A stretch of 64,000 nt of DNA, taken from the NCBI GenBank assembly GCA_032622095.1, contig CP136064.1, positions 219,310,205 through 219,374,204 of the forward strand, in the 5' to 3' direction. The stretch comes from Siphonodentalium dalli. Lineage: Eukaryota; Mollusca; Scaphopoda; Gadilida; Siphonodentaliidae. Below the pieces are notes generated by a model. The model ran no database searches. It was not told the origin of the DNA and saw only the letters and a program-made list of their open reading frames with translations. Positions 34,101-49,100 of the stretch are shown in pieces (the stretch's first letter is position 1; the number at the start of each line of letters is the position of its first letter). The translations under genes were made by a program, and so were the position numbers.

Positions 34101-37100
34101 CTTTCTATATTAAAGCATCATTGATGAGTAGTTATCCCATAGGAAATGTTCAGATAATAAGTTTAACCCTTTCTATATTAAAGCATCATTGATGAGTATA
34201 GTTATCCCATAGGAAATGTTCAGATGATAAGATTAACCCTTTCTATATTAAAGCATCATTGATGAGTAGTTATCCAATATGAAATGTTCAGATAATAAGT
34301 TTAACCCTTTCTATATTAAAGCATCATTGATGAGTATAGTTATCCCATAGGAAATGTTCAGATGATAAGTTTAACCCTTTCTATATTAAAGCATCATTGA
34401 TGAGTAGTTATCCCATAGGAAATGTTCAGATGATAAGTTTAACCCTTTCTATATTAAAGCATCATTGATGAGTAGTTATCCCATAGGAAATGTTCAGATA
34501 ATAAGTTTAACCCTTTCTATATTAAAGCATCATTGATGAGTATAGTTATCCCATAGGAAATGTTCAGATGATAAGATTAACCCTTTCTATATTAAAGCAT
34601 CATTGATGAGTAGTTATCCCATAGGAAATGTTCAGATGATAAGTTTAACCCTTTCTATATTAAAGCATCATTGATGAGTAGTTATCCCTTAGGAAATGTT
34701 CAAATGATATGTTTAACCCTCTCTATATTAAAGCATCATTGATGAGTAGTTATCCCATAGGAAATGTTCAAATGATATGTTTAACCCTTTCTATATTAAA
34801 GCATCATTGATGAGTAGTTATCCCATAGGAAATGTTCAGATGATAAGTTTAACCCTTTCTATATTAAAGCATCATTGATGAGTAGTTATCCCATAGGATA
34901 AGTTTTTGTAATATGTTCAACAAACGAACATCTGTCATTTGTTTAAGTTATTATCTGAACATTTTCCTCAATAATTACATGTAGGTCTCCTTCTGTACTT
35001 CTATTTATCTGTTGTCTGCTTTTACCACCTTAACATCCCTTCAAATGAATAATAGACCATTCCGATGTACACTTATTAACTGACTGGGAGCATCCATTTA
35101 GTATAGAAAGGGTTAAACATAGAACTCAATTCTTAGCGGAAGTTGCAGAGATATCAGTCTGAATTATTACAGTAATGCCCTAAATAATTGACTCCTTAAC
35201 CACAGCTGAATTATGGGTAACTTTTCAGGATTTAGTCGAAAATATGGCTTGTTGCCATTCATCAGAAAGCTCTCACTGAGAGATTTCCGATGAATGGCAA
35301 CAAGCCATATTTCCACTAAATCCTGAAAAGTTACCCATAATTCTCCTGTGGTTAAGGAGTCGATTATATAGGGCATTAATGTAGCTTCTGTTTTGAGACT
35401 TCCAGAAAGCTCAAAATAATTTCCATATTTTGCAATCTTTACAAATACCGGATCTCTTAAACCCAATGATTATCTATTTTTTGTGTGAGTCAAATTATGT
35501 TCTCAGGGCCCTCTATTAGAATGACACCAACAAGAATTCTGATATAACTTAAATTAGTGCCACTAATGGCTTATTAACTCTAAAAATAATGATACAAACC
35601 ACACGTAACAGTGACATTGCTATACCATAGCTGTCAATAATTAGTTGATATTTGAAAGCAATAGCAGGAACAGCAAAACATGTATTGATTGTTATCAGAA
35701 ATATTCGTGAATCACCAATCTTCACATACCGCAAATATAAATGCAATATAACAGTACATGTAAACAACTAAACTTTGTGAAAGCCGAACAGCAGTGGAGA
35801 TCTCCGGACATTTTCCGGAGGTTTCGTTATCTCCCAGACAATTATTACTGTCTCAGAACATCTAAATCTGTCAAAGTTATAATAAATATCATAAGTGATA
35901 TATACATGTACTTCTATTGAAATTTTGGTCATAAGTCCTTGACACAGAAGTATTTATTTGTAAATATTGGAGATAATATAGCAACAGTTGGGAGCCCTGA
36001 ATAGATCTTACTCACATCATGCTATGTATATATATAATTTATAACATGAAACTATATATGGATCAAAATGCATGACCAAAGAAGATTTAATGGTTTTCTT
36101 TGTTCTCTTCTCTAAATTTAATGTGACCCCAAATTTGAGGACAACACATCTCTAATCTATTGTGTTCAATGGGTGTTTATTCCCTAAGCGAAATCATTGC
36201 CAAGTTTGATACCCAAACTGTCTAGCGTCCCTTTGTCTACCTGTGTTTCTACCCGCCCTAATTTATTGGCCAACTTGGCATTGTTTGATCTCCTAATTAC
36301 GGCACACGTGTCTAAATCATTGTGTTGAGTAATAGTATATTCACCCAGCCAGATGTTTACAAACTTTCACCCACACTGTACTGTCGATCAAGTCTGAGTT
36401 TAGTGTTCCTGTCATTTGCAGAATGAGGTTCCCATAGGGTGAATTTAATGACGCTATCCGGCACAGCGGGCTAGCATCACCAAATTCAGCCTCTTGGGAC
36501 CTCATTCTGCATGGCCTCATCTGCTATAGATTGAAGTTCCCAAATGGTGAATATTTTGGTGCACACCCATCAGGAATCTCGATTATGCAATGTGTCGTCT
36601 GCCAATTTGGGAAAAAAAGATAAACTAAACTAAAAAAGAAATAGAATCTTTGTGAAGATACTTTCTAGCGAAGATGAGACCTATAAAGCCGAATGAGGTA
36701 CCCAGAGGGTGAATTTAGTGATGCTAGCCCACTGAGGTGGGATAGCGTCACTAAATTCACCCTCTGGGGACCTCATTCTGCAAATGACAGGCACCTTATA
36801 CTCAGACCTGCTGTTGATTGGATGAAGTTAGAGCCAATATCGCTTCATTGAATTTCTTGGTATTGCTTTTTCAAAACACAACAAATCTCGACTTACATCT
36901 TAGGCGTTATAGTTTCAGTTTTCTTGCCAATTTGTTCTTTGTTGTGTGAATTAGATTTACGGAACTCTGGCCAAAACACAGCACTGTATGCAGTCAAACC
37001 AAATAATTTTATAAATACTAGTAAAGACCTCTTAAACACAGGAGAATTATGGGTAACTTTTCAGGATTTAGTCGGAAATATGGCTTGTTGCCATTCATCG

Positions 37101-40100
37101 GAAAGCTCTCGGCGCTAAATCCTGAAAAGTTACCCATAATTATGTTGTGGTTAAGAGGTCGATTAATTAGAGCATTCATTACATGTAGGATTATTGATTG
37201 TCTATTTAATATTTATATACTAAATACTCATTGACAAGTACAGTAGTTCCCATATTTCATGTATCTACACATGTATATATAAAAGAGTAGGATTTGTCTG
37301 TCTCTTCACGATTTTTCTTCCAAACCCTTGGAACTATTCATACAAAATTTGATGTGGTGACTCGGGGTACCCCGGAAGATGTTATAGTAGTTTTTCAAAA
37401 TTTAGAATTGACAAAAAAAGTTTACATATATACTAGTAGTTGTATTATTGGATCAAAATTATATTTTCTTGATTCTAATAGTCAATGACACTAAATGATC
37501 TGAGGAAGTTTGGTCAGTGTCCTTTTTATATCAATTAAACAAAAATAACTGACTGGAAAAAAAATCGGGTTGGCAGGCAGGAAAACTTTTTTTTTTATAA
37601 TTTGTTTAACAAGACGGTCCCATTAATGCCAACCCTCCAAATATAAACTCCTAATCTCAGATTATAATATACTATTTTCTTTTTCATACGGTCTTGTTGG
37701 TTATTCTTAACAGTTGTAATGAGGCAAGACACTTACATGTAGCATTCCTAAAGAGTAATTATTCTGAGGAAGGAACATAATTAGATGGGAGACATTTTCA
37801 GCATTCTAAATTGATATTTTTTTGTCATTAAAACAAGAACATCTACCATAAAGTTACCAAAAGAAGTCATTCCTTGTGCGACTATTTTATAATACAATAA
37901 TTAGAGTACATCACTGTTCCTAACAGTTCTGTTTTTAAGTGTACAAAAATAAAAAAATAAAACAGATAAAACTGCCATTTAAATTTGCATTTAAATTTGC
38001 AGATCTCAATAAAATGTATACCGGTAGACTAGGGGGTTTGAAATAAGGTCATTCCGGTTATTATACATAAACAAAGGTCTATTTTTAGGCCTCGGCATGT
38101 CTTGTGGTTTTAATTTTCAGTCCTCAGCCCTTGGATTTTCCCTATCAGAATTACTGCTAATTCCCATGATTTTACATCATGCATCAGCAGTTAGAAAGGA
38201 GGCTGGATTTAACTTTCCTCTAGCCTTTCCCTTCAAAATTTCACAATTTAAGTGACTTTGTGAGCGATTTTGCTTTGTGGCGCTTACAATTATGGCACTT
38301 TTCCCGGTTTATTCAAAGTTTATTGCTCACAGTCATTTAAATCTTGAAATTTCGGTTTGGGTCCTTCACCTACAGATAATAACTAAGAAATATATTGCTC
38401 GCATTATTTTTTCGACTTTTCCTGTCAAAACTTCAAAAAGTTCCCAGGTTTTGTATTGTGGAATATGATCTCTATGGGCGTTAGCCAGATTAGAGATTCA
38501 CGACATTATCTAATTATATGCAAGCCTTGAAATAGTGTGTCTGTCATTTGCAGAATGAGGTCCTCCTGCAATAGGGTGAATTTAGTGACACTACCCCACA
38601 CAGTGGGCTAGCATCACTAGCATCAGACCTCATGTTCTGGGAAGTATCTATAGTCTCAAATTAACAATGTTTTTAGTTACTTTTTACCTTCTGTTCAGTT
38701 TCTATATCCCCTAATTTTCAGAAGATAAAATGCATAATCGAGGTGACTAATGGGTGAACATCATCAACTTCAACTGTGGAACTTCAAACTGATCCCAGGT
38801 CTCCTGTACCAGTTGAGGCCTCAGCAGAATGAGGTTCCCGGAGGGTGATTTTGGTGATACTAGCCCGGCGTGCCTCATGGGGACCTCATTCTGCAAATGA
38901 CAGACATACTATTTCAAGGCTTGAATATAAGGATACTAGTATGTCTGATATATACATGACATATCTCGTGTTTAATTGTCTGTTTGAGCCATTCCTTCCT
39001 GTATTATCTTGTTGTACTTTGAATGGTTTCCTGGCATTTCATATGATATTGGGTGTACGGTACTTCAGATGTCACAAATAGTTCCGTAATTTATTTGCCT
39101 TGGGGAATTCGTTTTGATGATCTTTGATCTCCCAGGGCCATAAACGTGTGAAGGTGGTTCTCCAGTAGTCTTCAGCAATAAACACTGTATCATTGTATGC
39201 CAGACTAGCATGGCCTCTCAAGTGGCAGTGTTCCTGGTTTGAATCTAGCCCTGGGATATTGTTCAAATGCAGCTTGGGATGGGGGCATATTGCATGCAGT
39301 AGATACAAGCCTGAGTTTAGTGTGCCTGTCATTTGCAGAATGAGGTCCCCAGATGGTGAATTTAGTGAAGCTATCCCACAAGTGGGCTAGCATCACCAAA
39401 CTCACCCTCTGGGGACCTCATTCTACATGGCTTCATCTGCTATAGGACACAGATTGAAGGTCCCAAATGGTGAATATTGTTTTGTACACCCATTGGGAAC
39501 CTTGATTATGCAATGTGTCCTCTGCCAATTTGGGGATGTAGAGAAACTGAACTAAAAAAGAAATAGAAATGATAATAAAGAAACTTTCCAGAGAAGTTGA
39601 GGCCTGAGCAGAATGAGGTCCCCAGAGGGTGAATTTAGTGATGCTAGCCAGCTATGCGGGATAGCATAACTAAATTCACCCTCTGGGGACCTCATTCTGC
39701 AAATGACAGGCAAACTAAACTCGGGCCTGCTTGGGATGGGGGCATATTGCATGCAGTAGATATCATTCCTCTACAACTTTCATGAAACTAATTGCTTGAT
39801 AAGGCAACAGTAAATCAATATGTTGGTTTATGAACCCATCCTAAAACTTTTTCCCAATGTAAAAAAAAACTACTACAGTAATGCCCTAAGTAATCGACTC
39901 CTTAACCACAGCAGAATTATGGGTAACTTTTCAGGAATCAGTCAGAAATATGGCTTGTTGCCATTCATTGAAAAGCTCTCAATGAGAGCTTTCTGATGAA
40001 TGGCAACAAGCCATATTTCTGAATAAATCCTGAAAAGTTACCCATAATTCTGCTGTGGTTAAGGAGTCGATTACTTAGGGCATTACTGTATCTCTGTTGC

Positions 40101-43100
40101 TGGTTAACCCTTTCATTACGTGAGCTTCACTGGAACAGAATTTAAGGTCCTGTGACAGTGCATTCTTTTATATATGCGAGTCTCGATCCCATGGGGAGCC
40201 TCGCATATATAAGAGATGGTAAATATTGTTAGGCCAATGTTTCTCTTATAAATGCGAGGCTTCCTAATTTGGTGGCAGATTAAGAGGATGTGAATTATAA
40301 AGTGCATGCCACAACACTTGAGCACATATTGGTTTGATCCCTCTAATAAGACCTTATATTTGGATCATAAAAGCTGAATGAGATATCCAAACTTAGCTTT
40401 ATATGCTATCAATTAAGTGTCATATTTCAACTTCAAATAATTAGGAATGCAATATTTTAACCCTTTCGTGATGGGAGCTGCGCTGGTGCAGCATTAAAGA
40501 TCCTGTGCCAATGCATTCTCTTATATATTCGAGGCTCCCTATGGGAGGCTCCTTTATGGTTATTGTGTCTTTTGTGATGTTGCATATGTTTTCTGAGAAA
40601 AGGAGTTATTAGTGGTATGAATACATATTTTATTTCAAAGAAAATAATTCTGTTGTAACTTCTGCCTCAGAGGAGTAGAATACTGTCAGCTACAGTAATG
40701 CCCTAAATAATCGAGTCCTTAACCACAGCAGAATTATGGGTAACTTTTCAGGATTTAGTCGGAAATATGGCTTGTTGCCATTCATCGGAAAGCTCTCAGT
40801 GAGAGCTTTCCGATGAATGGCAACAAGCCATATTTCCAACTAAATCCTGAAAAGTTACCCATAATTATGCTGTGGTTATGGAGTCGATTATTTGGGGCAT
40901 TACTGTATATGGTAGATGATGACTTGGTTGATGATGATCTTCCTTGACTTCTCTCCCTTTATTATCCTTCACTCCGATTTGTCATGGGTGGATTAAACCT
41001 TTCTATAGTAAATGGATTCTCGCATTCAGTTAAAAAGTGTACATCGGATGTACAGGTAATATAATATTCATCTGGAGTGGTTTTCTCGAAAAATAAGCAG
41101 ACGACAGATAATACAAGTACCGTACAAAATAAGTCATATTCATGAGAGGGAAATGTTTAGTTAACCCTTTCATGATGGGAGCTGCGCTGGTGCTGCATTA
41201 AAGATCCTGTGCTAGTGCATACTCTTATATATGCGAGTCTCCCATAGGGAGGCTCGCATATATAAGAGAATTCACTAGCTTACAAGGTCAAGGTAAATAT
41301 TGATAGGCCAATGTATATGTATTCTCTTATATACTCTTATACAAATTTTCGCAAAATTTCAGGAAGCTCCAGTCATGGAAGGGTTAATAAGTTCAACAAA
41401 CAACATATTATTATCTGAACATTTCCTACAGGATACTACAATTATGCTTTGGTATAGAAAGGTTAACTGCTATGGATGTGGCATGATGTTGGGTGTTCAT
41501 ATATGGGTTTTGATACCAATATATTGTTATAAAAGACAAAGAGCTAGCTAGGCTCCACTCCCTGCTGTATTCATGAAAAAAAAAAAAAATTGAAAGCTGT
41601 TTCTTTTATGTACATGTATATAGGCTGTGGGCTGATTTTCATATTGATAACGTAAATCAAGATTAGTGTGTCTTTGTAATGCTGCACATGTTTTCTGATA
41701 AATGCAGCCATTACTAGTAGTGATATGAAAATATATTTTATTTCCAAGAAAATAATTTTGTTGTGATATAATTGTACCAGACTGAGAGGAGAGTTTATTT
41801 TTATGATGCTCAGGATAATACTGCCATGGCGGTAGATAATGACTGGATTGATGACGATCTTCCTATTGACGTCCTCCCTTTATTGTTTTTCCCTCCATAT
41901 TGATGTGGCAAGATGGTGGGTGTTCATATAAGGGTGTAGTTTCCCATTATATTGGTATAAAAGACAAAATAGCTGAGACTCCCCACCCAGCTGTATGTGT
42001 GAAGAAAATACATTGAATGCGAGATTTTTATTTTTTAATATGCTCAGTAGAATACTTCCATATTAACAACGCCATTTGATGACTGGTTTGATGACGATCT
42101 TCCAGTTCCCTTTATTCTTCCCTCTCATTTGTCATACATGTATATGTGGGTGGATTAACTGGGATGGATGGTGTTTATATGCGAGCATAGTTTCCCATTA
42201 CCACTTGGTTTCATACATGCACCGATACATGTACCAGTGGCCATAGATGTTATGCAGTAGGGGCTGTCATAGGTTGTTAGACGCTGTTAAATTTTATCGG
42301 CTTGACGATTTTTCACCCCCTCATTATAGCTGATAATATGTTTGAGTCATAAATGCTGGGGTCAGTTATGGGTTATAAGCAGCTATGATTTGCTTTAATA
42401 GGTTTTTCTACTTGGGAGATTTAGTTGTCAAAGTTATTGCATTGATGATAGATGTGAATATACATGAGTTTGGTTTATTATGATACCAAGTAAACATTGG
42501 TGAAACATGAACAAGATCAGAGATGTATGAGGTACAGTAATGCCCTAAATAATCGACTCCTTAACCACAGCAGAATTATGGGTAACTTTTCAGGATTTAG
42601 TCGGAAATATAGCTTGTTGCCATTCATCGGAAAGCTCTCACTGAGAGCTGTCCGATGAATGGCAACAAGCCATATTTCCGACTAAATCCTGAAAAATTAC
42701 TCATAATTCTGCTTTGGTTAAGGAGTCGATTATTTAGGGCATTATACTGTATGAGGTAAGTTGTCTTTGCCTTCCTCCACTAACTCTTTTTCACTTGACT
42801 TGTGATTCCTCTTTATTTAGAAATTTAAGTAAAGAGATGTTTTTGTTTCTAGACATTCAAAACTTATCATTGAATGGAATCTGTTGCATAATATGCAGGT
42901 ACTTGTATGTATTATTACAATAAAAGTAATAATACATTTAATTTATGGTTCTGATAAGCTATTATTCTTGTGTTCTAAATTTGTGTACTATTTGGTTTTA
43001 AGCCCCTTCAGATCATATATCAAATTGCAAGGAAGTTTCTGATGGTGTGTTCGGAGAGTGTTTTTGTTACATTTACATGTATTACTACTACAGTGTCTGG

Positions 43101-46100
43101 CTTGTCAATTCGGAACAATTAATCCCAAAGGAATGGTTTGTCTGTTGCCACATTGTGGTGAGACCTGGGTTCTCATTAGTGATTTACTCTCTCTGGGTTA
43201 GTGATGCAAATATATACATTATTCAAATCAATTTATCACAGTGTTTGTTTATGATTTGTTTGAGTGTTTTTTAATCAGGATTCCACCATGATGATGTTAA
43301 TGAATGGGAATTTGCTTACAGACTACATTGTTTTTAAAGCCTGCAATTTACAGCGTTTATGTCCAGTGACTCCTGACCCAATGTTTTCCGCCCCTTCTCA
43401 GCACATCTAAATGTCGCCATATCCCAGTAAGATTTCTGATAATGCCTAGTATGATATTATTACATAAAGTTACATAAATCATTCGATCATATTTACTTGA
43501 ATATCAATTATGACCCCGAGGTGAAATCAGGGTGTCTTATCACGTGTCTATCTTACCCATACCTCACCGCAGTAGATGATAGCTGTGCACCTAACAGTCA
43601 CATTATATGACTTGCATATGATCCAATCATGTCTTATATGTTCATATATTATCACATTAAGTATAATCCCTCCAGGGCATGTTTCTGGCAGGTAATTCTG
43701 TGACCATTAATTTGCAACACTGACTAATACAGGTGTTATTAGCTCATAGGCGCAGACAAAAACAATTTATAAAATATATCACAGCTCATTAGTTCGCACC
43801 TGTTTGGTTACCTGTAATTAGGGTTAATATCACGCTCAATTAGCAGTTTTATTGTCACAAGAAATCTTGTTACTTGGCTCTTGTAGTGAAAAGAACGTCC
43901 GAGACATGCAAAAAATAACAACACATCGGTCGACCTAACCACAAGTTCTATTCAACTTGTTTTTTTGGAAAAGATGCATTTAGATGTTTAGTCGAAATAT
44001 TGTTTACAAACTGGTTTCGTTCAGAATAGCTCGAATGTTAACTTCTCAGGAACATTTTGGATGTAAATTGTTCATTCCAAATGGATGCAGAACTATAACA
44101 AACTGGATTTGTGTTTTTGGAGAGTAGATGCACTTTTGGAATTCAGTTTCTAAAAGGGATTCTAGTTCTATACTGTGATATTATCTTTAGCGATAACATA
44201 TTTATTTTTCCCACCCACTCATTCATTTTGGAAACGCCGATTCTGGTATTTTAAAATATTTATCAAACTGTGATCAAGTCATACTGGTCATATGGACACT
44301 GTCATCATTCAATGAATTATTGTTCACATTTCTTGAGAACATTCTCACCATTTTGTTCACATATAGAGTGTTACACACAGTATAAATGTTCTCTGGCTAA
44401 TCAATTCTGACACATTGAACACCTTGAAGTCAGCATCTTGATGTCAGATGTACTTCGATTGAAGATTTTTATGCATACACTAGTACTGTCATCATTGTTT
44501 GGATGATTGCTTAGAGACGAGGAACTGTCCTCCAGGCTGAATAAACACCACCTGTCTCTCTGATCAAAGGATTCAGAAAAATCGTCATATGCAGCAGCTT
44601 ACGACAACAAAACATAGATGAAAGCACTCGCTACAAACTTCCTGGATATCAACTTCCCTTATGGAATGTATGTATTACTTATAATCTTGCTGTTTACAGT
44701 TTAGGGTATTTTATGTTTCAGTTTTCACATTGAGGAACCATTGGCTGTTTGAGTCTGGTTTTATATGCTTCAAGTACTCTCCAGTATTTAGTTGTGATAA
44801 CTTTTTTACAGTATAGGTGTTCCTGTTATTTCACCGGCCTTGCTATATCGATCTGGTCAAGTTTTTTAAAACAGATTTCAGTGGAAATGTTCACAAAACA
44901 CTGATCTATGTACCATCTAATGGAACAACATCTTAAGGAATATAATGTCTGTTTCTGTTAGCGATTCAAATCTCTCTCAGGATTATAAACAAAGGCTTGT
45001 TTTCTTTCAATATTCAAGGTATTTTACTGTACATGTATCCAGAATCTGGGAAATGGGTCCCTGGAATTGGTGTAGGCTTTGTAGATTACCAAGACATTTG
45101 TCTCATCCAGTTTGAGCTAGAGCATTAATTTCATGAACAACATGTAACTTCAGAGTACAGATAACAATCCACATTGTACTACATGTATTCACTGCCATAT
45201 TGACGAGGGGACCCCGATGGACCTGTTGATGAAGTGTGTATAAACACGTTAGGCTATCATAAGCTGTCCCAACGAGGGGAGGTTCAATTCCGATAGTAAT
45301 CATTGATTTGTAATGAGAATCCCAGAATACAGTAGATTAACCTAACTTAACCATCTCATGAAGGGAGCTGCACGGGTGCAGCATTAAAGATCCTGTGCCA
45401 GTGCACTTTCTTATATATGTGAGTATCACATAGGGAGCCTCGAATATATAAAAGAATGCACTGGCTTACAAGGTCAAGGTAAATATTGTTAGGCCAATGT
45501 TTACTCTTATATATATGCGAGTCTCCCGATAAGAAATTGCATTGGCACAGGGTTTTCTCATAAATTCAGGAAACTTGAGTCATGGAAGGGTTAACGGATG
45601 TAAACTCATGTCTTATGAATACACCTGTAACCAGACTAACATAGAGTAATGCCCTAAATAATTGACTCGATTATTTAGGACATTACTGCATGATTTCCCA
45701 TAATTCTGCTGTGGTTTAGGGGTTGATTATTTAGGACATTACTGATAATGCCCTAAATAATCGACTCCTTCACCATAGCAGAATTATGGGTAACTTTTCA
45801 GATTTAGTTGGAGCTTTCAGATTAATGGCAACAAGCCATATTTGCGACTAAATCCTGGAAAGTTACGATAATTCTGCTGTGTAAGGAGTCGATTATTTCG
45901 GACATTATTGTACATGTTACTAGATCCCATTCCTGTCCTGTTATGTGGGTATATTGTCATGCTTGAAGGTCATGCATTAAAACATTTATAATCAGTTAGT
46001 TGGTTACCAGATCAGATTACACAGGCCTTTTAAGGATAACAGGCTGTAATAGTTCATGATTCCTAAATTATTTATGGAACCCATCTCCACCAGGTTTTAT

Positions 46101-49100
46101 TAAGATAAACGAATCAGACATGAATTCCCGCTTGGACTCTCTTTCATTATATAAAGTAATAACTGAATTGATTGTAAACTAAAAATGTCACAGTAATCAG
46201 AAATCATGATGAAGGGTGTTAGGGTGGACGATAACATTCACTAAAAGAGGAGCCAATAGTTGCCTAAAAACTTATTTTGTAACATCTCGCCCATGTATTT
46301 CAAGGCTTGACACAGATCCCATTTTATCTCGAACCACAAATATTTTGCTCACACTATGTACATAAATGGAATTCTTGACTGTGGTGTCATATGTGTAGGT
46401 TGTAAATTATCTAATAAAACTTGACCATAGTTTTGACACCAAAATGAAATTTTCTGCCGATAATAAAATAATGTTCTATTGTTAATTATGCATCCTTGCT
46501 TCTATTGTACAAGGCCCACTGCACATTGTCAAATACAGAAGTTCTGTAACAGAACGCTTGCTAATATTTTCAGGTAGTCATCATCCAAGCCTGCAAATAG
46601 TGTGTCTGTCATTTGCAGAATGAGGTCCCCAGAGGGTGAATTTAGTGATGCTATCCCGCAGAATGGGCTAGTATCACCAAATTCACCCTCTGGGGACCTC
46701 ATTCTGATTAGGCCTCATATTTCTGGGAAGTAACTATAGTCTCCAATTAACATTGTTCTAATTACTTTTTCCCTTCTGGAAAGTTTCTGTATCCCCTATA
46801 AATTTGCAGAAGATAAAATGCATAATCGAGGTGACTAATGGGTGAACGTCACCAACTTCAACTGGGAAAATTCAATCTGATCCTAGGTCTCTAATAGCGT
46901 TGAGGCATAAGCAGAATGAGAGTTCCCAGAGGGTGAATTTGTTGATGCTATCCTGCCGTGCGGGGTAGCATCACTAAATTCACCCTTTGGGGACCTCATT
47001 CTGCAAATGACAGACACACTATTTGCATGCATGGGTGTCATCTTGATGTTACTTCCTTCATCCTCAGGTGTTTGTGGACCAGGAGGGTCACTCATAAGAG
47101 TTTTAGGGTTTTATATTACAGAAGTTATAAATTACGGATGTTCACGGTTCCTAAATTATTTATGGAACCCATCTCCAGGGTGATTTCACGGGAAGTGTAG
47201 CATGAAGGAATTGGACACATATCTCCCTTAAATTCATGTTCAGTGTATGACCAACCTACCATTCATTTTTTATCATATAAAGGTATATTTATGTGACCGG
47301 CGCAGCAAATTTCAGCTGAATATGACTATTTTTTGCAATTTTATGACCAGAAATGAGCATTTTTTTGCCATTTTCTCTGTGCCAAACAGGAAATGGTCTC
47401 AATAATAAGGTGATTATAAGAAAATATATAGTACAAAGGAAACAAGTTTCATACAGTAATTATAATCTAAGACATTCTGTTCTTATTAGTGAAAATTTCA
47501 TGTAAAAATGTCAAAAATATGTAATTTTATGTAAATTTTTGTTATTTTGGAGACATTCCATTAAAAAATTAAAAAAATACCAAAATCAAATCAACTACAG
47601 CCAGTATTGAAGAAAACACCATTAAATATGTCACATATGGTGTATTTTCAACAATAAGGATATGATATCTAATATAGATGTGCTATTATTTCTGTGATTA
47701 AAAATTAGTGATTTTTTTAGTTCTTTGATTAGTGGGGACAATAATTTCGTTAAAAAATGTCCTTTCCTGAACATGGCTTTTTCTGAAATTTTCTCATTTA
47801 GTCTAGTCGTAATTCTCAGAAAAGACATTTCTAGAAGCATTTCCGCGGAAAAGTGTCAAACCAACTTTTTTACCATAATTCGAAGGTGCCGAGCACGAAT
47901 AGACTGCCTGTCGCCCGTTTGGATGAACATAGGGTTCAATAAAAGGCTTTTAAAATCTTCGTGTTTTCTTCGCTGGAGGGTTGTTGATACGGCAACGTAC
48001 AATGTCATATGAAATCACGTAACTGGCCTTGAACATACTCAAACTTATATACTCGCGGAACGTTCAAAGCCGCGTTATATCATGATACTATCATCACAGT
48101 AATAATTCTGAAACATTAACATCATATTAATCAGGTACCTACGGTAAGACATTGTTGTTTTGTATATTTATCGACGATTCTCGTAAGAATTCTCTTATAG
48201 TCCGGGAGCCAATATGGGTACCCTTGCACCCACCCCATGGGACTTAACTTCACCCCACTCATTTTGTTCCTTATTATGTCCTTCAACTTTTAAGCAATGT
48301 TAATAAGAAAAAAAAGTGGCCATGTAGACTTCAGACAAGATGGCGTCCATCCTGGCCGCCATTTTTCAGATCAGACTCTAACTCAGTTTTATGCAAATTA
48401 TAGCGGGAAAATCTAGTAAAATGTATACAAGTGTATGTATTTTCGTGAAGCTAAGACATAATGACACTTTTTTGGCGCAAAATTGAAACTCACCCTCCAA
48501 GATGGCCGCCAAAATGGCCACCGGAATTTGAAAATATGGTCAGGTGTACGTGTATAAAGTGGGTGACTATATTGTCATTTGTGTGGTGTTTATGTACATA
48601 TGGAGTGACTGAGGTAATGGGTGGGTTGTACATGTGTACCTTGGGTGGCTATCGCTTTCCACAATAATTCAAGGATATGTTAATCAATAGAGAGGTCATG
48701 TCAGAGAGTTATCCATCTTTATGGTGTTTATGTACATGGGGGAAACGTTAAACGTGGAAAGCGTTAGCCACCCATTATCACACAGTCATTCCATATATAC
48801 ATAAACACCACAGCCACAACAATATAGTGACCCAATGTTTATACGTACACCTGACCCATTACCACGGATGACCATACATCCATGAGTGGCAATGGCGGCC
48901 CACCGGGTATACTCCTAAACATGACCCATAACCATATAGTCACTCCATGTATACCCATGCATTCACCTCACGATTGGCCATACGGTAATCCCCTGTATAC
49001 ATATTCTCCACACAGATGGTCAAATAGACATTCAATATATACATCAACATCAACACCACAACAATGACCATAGAGTCACTCCAGGTATACATATGCACCT

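Larger units (their letters stand above)
40557..42200 (+). repeat. Intronic unit present three times in tandem
   Basis: Unit 1 (40557-41590) carries three MITEs; unit 2 (41665-42005) and unit 3 (42025-42200) are free of them. Shared words include TTTATTTC(A/C)AAGAAAATAAT, GATGACGATCTTCC, CCCTTTATT and GGTGTTCATATA. The clean units show the pre-insertion sequence of unit 1. Confidence 0.75.

Noticed and set aside
33203-34899. CRISPR-like array
   Set aside because: Head-to-tail repeats without unique spacers, in an animal intron, derived from a MITE arm.
33203-34899. Telomeric repeat because of recurring TTAACCCTTT
   Set aside because: The word is one part of a 68-bp unit and the TIR of TTAA elements, not a TTAGGG array.
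43047-43274. 75-codon frame in the longest blank interval
   Set aside because: Hydrophobic, Tyr/Cys/Ile-rich composition typical of AT-rich noise; no splice partners found.
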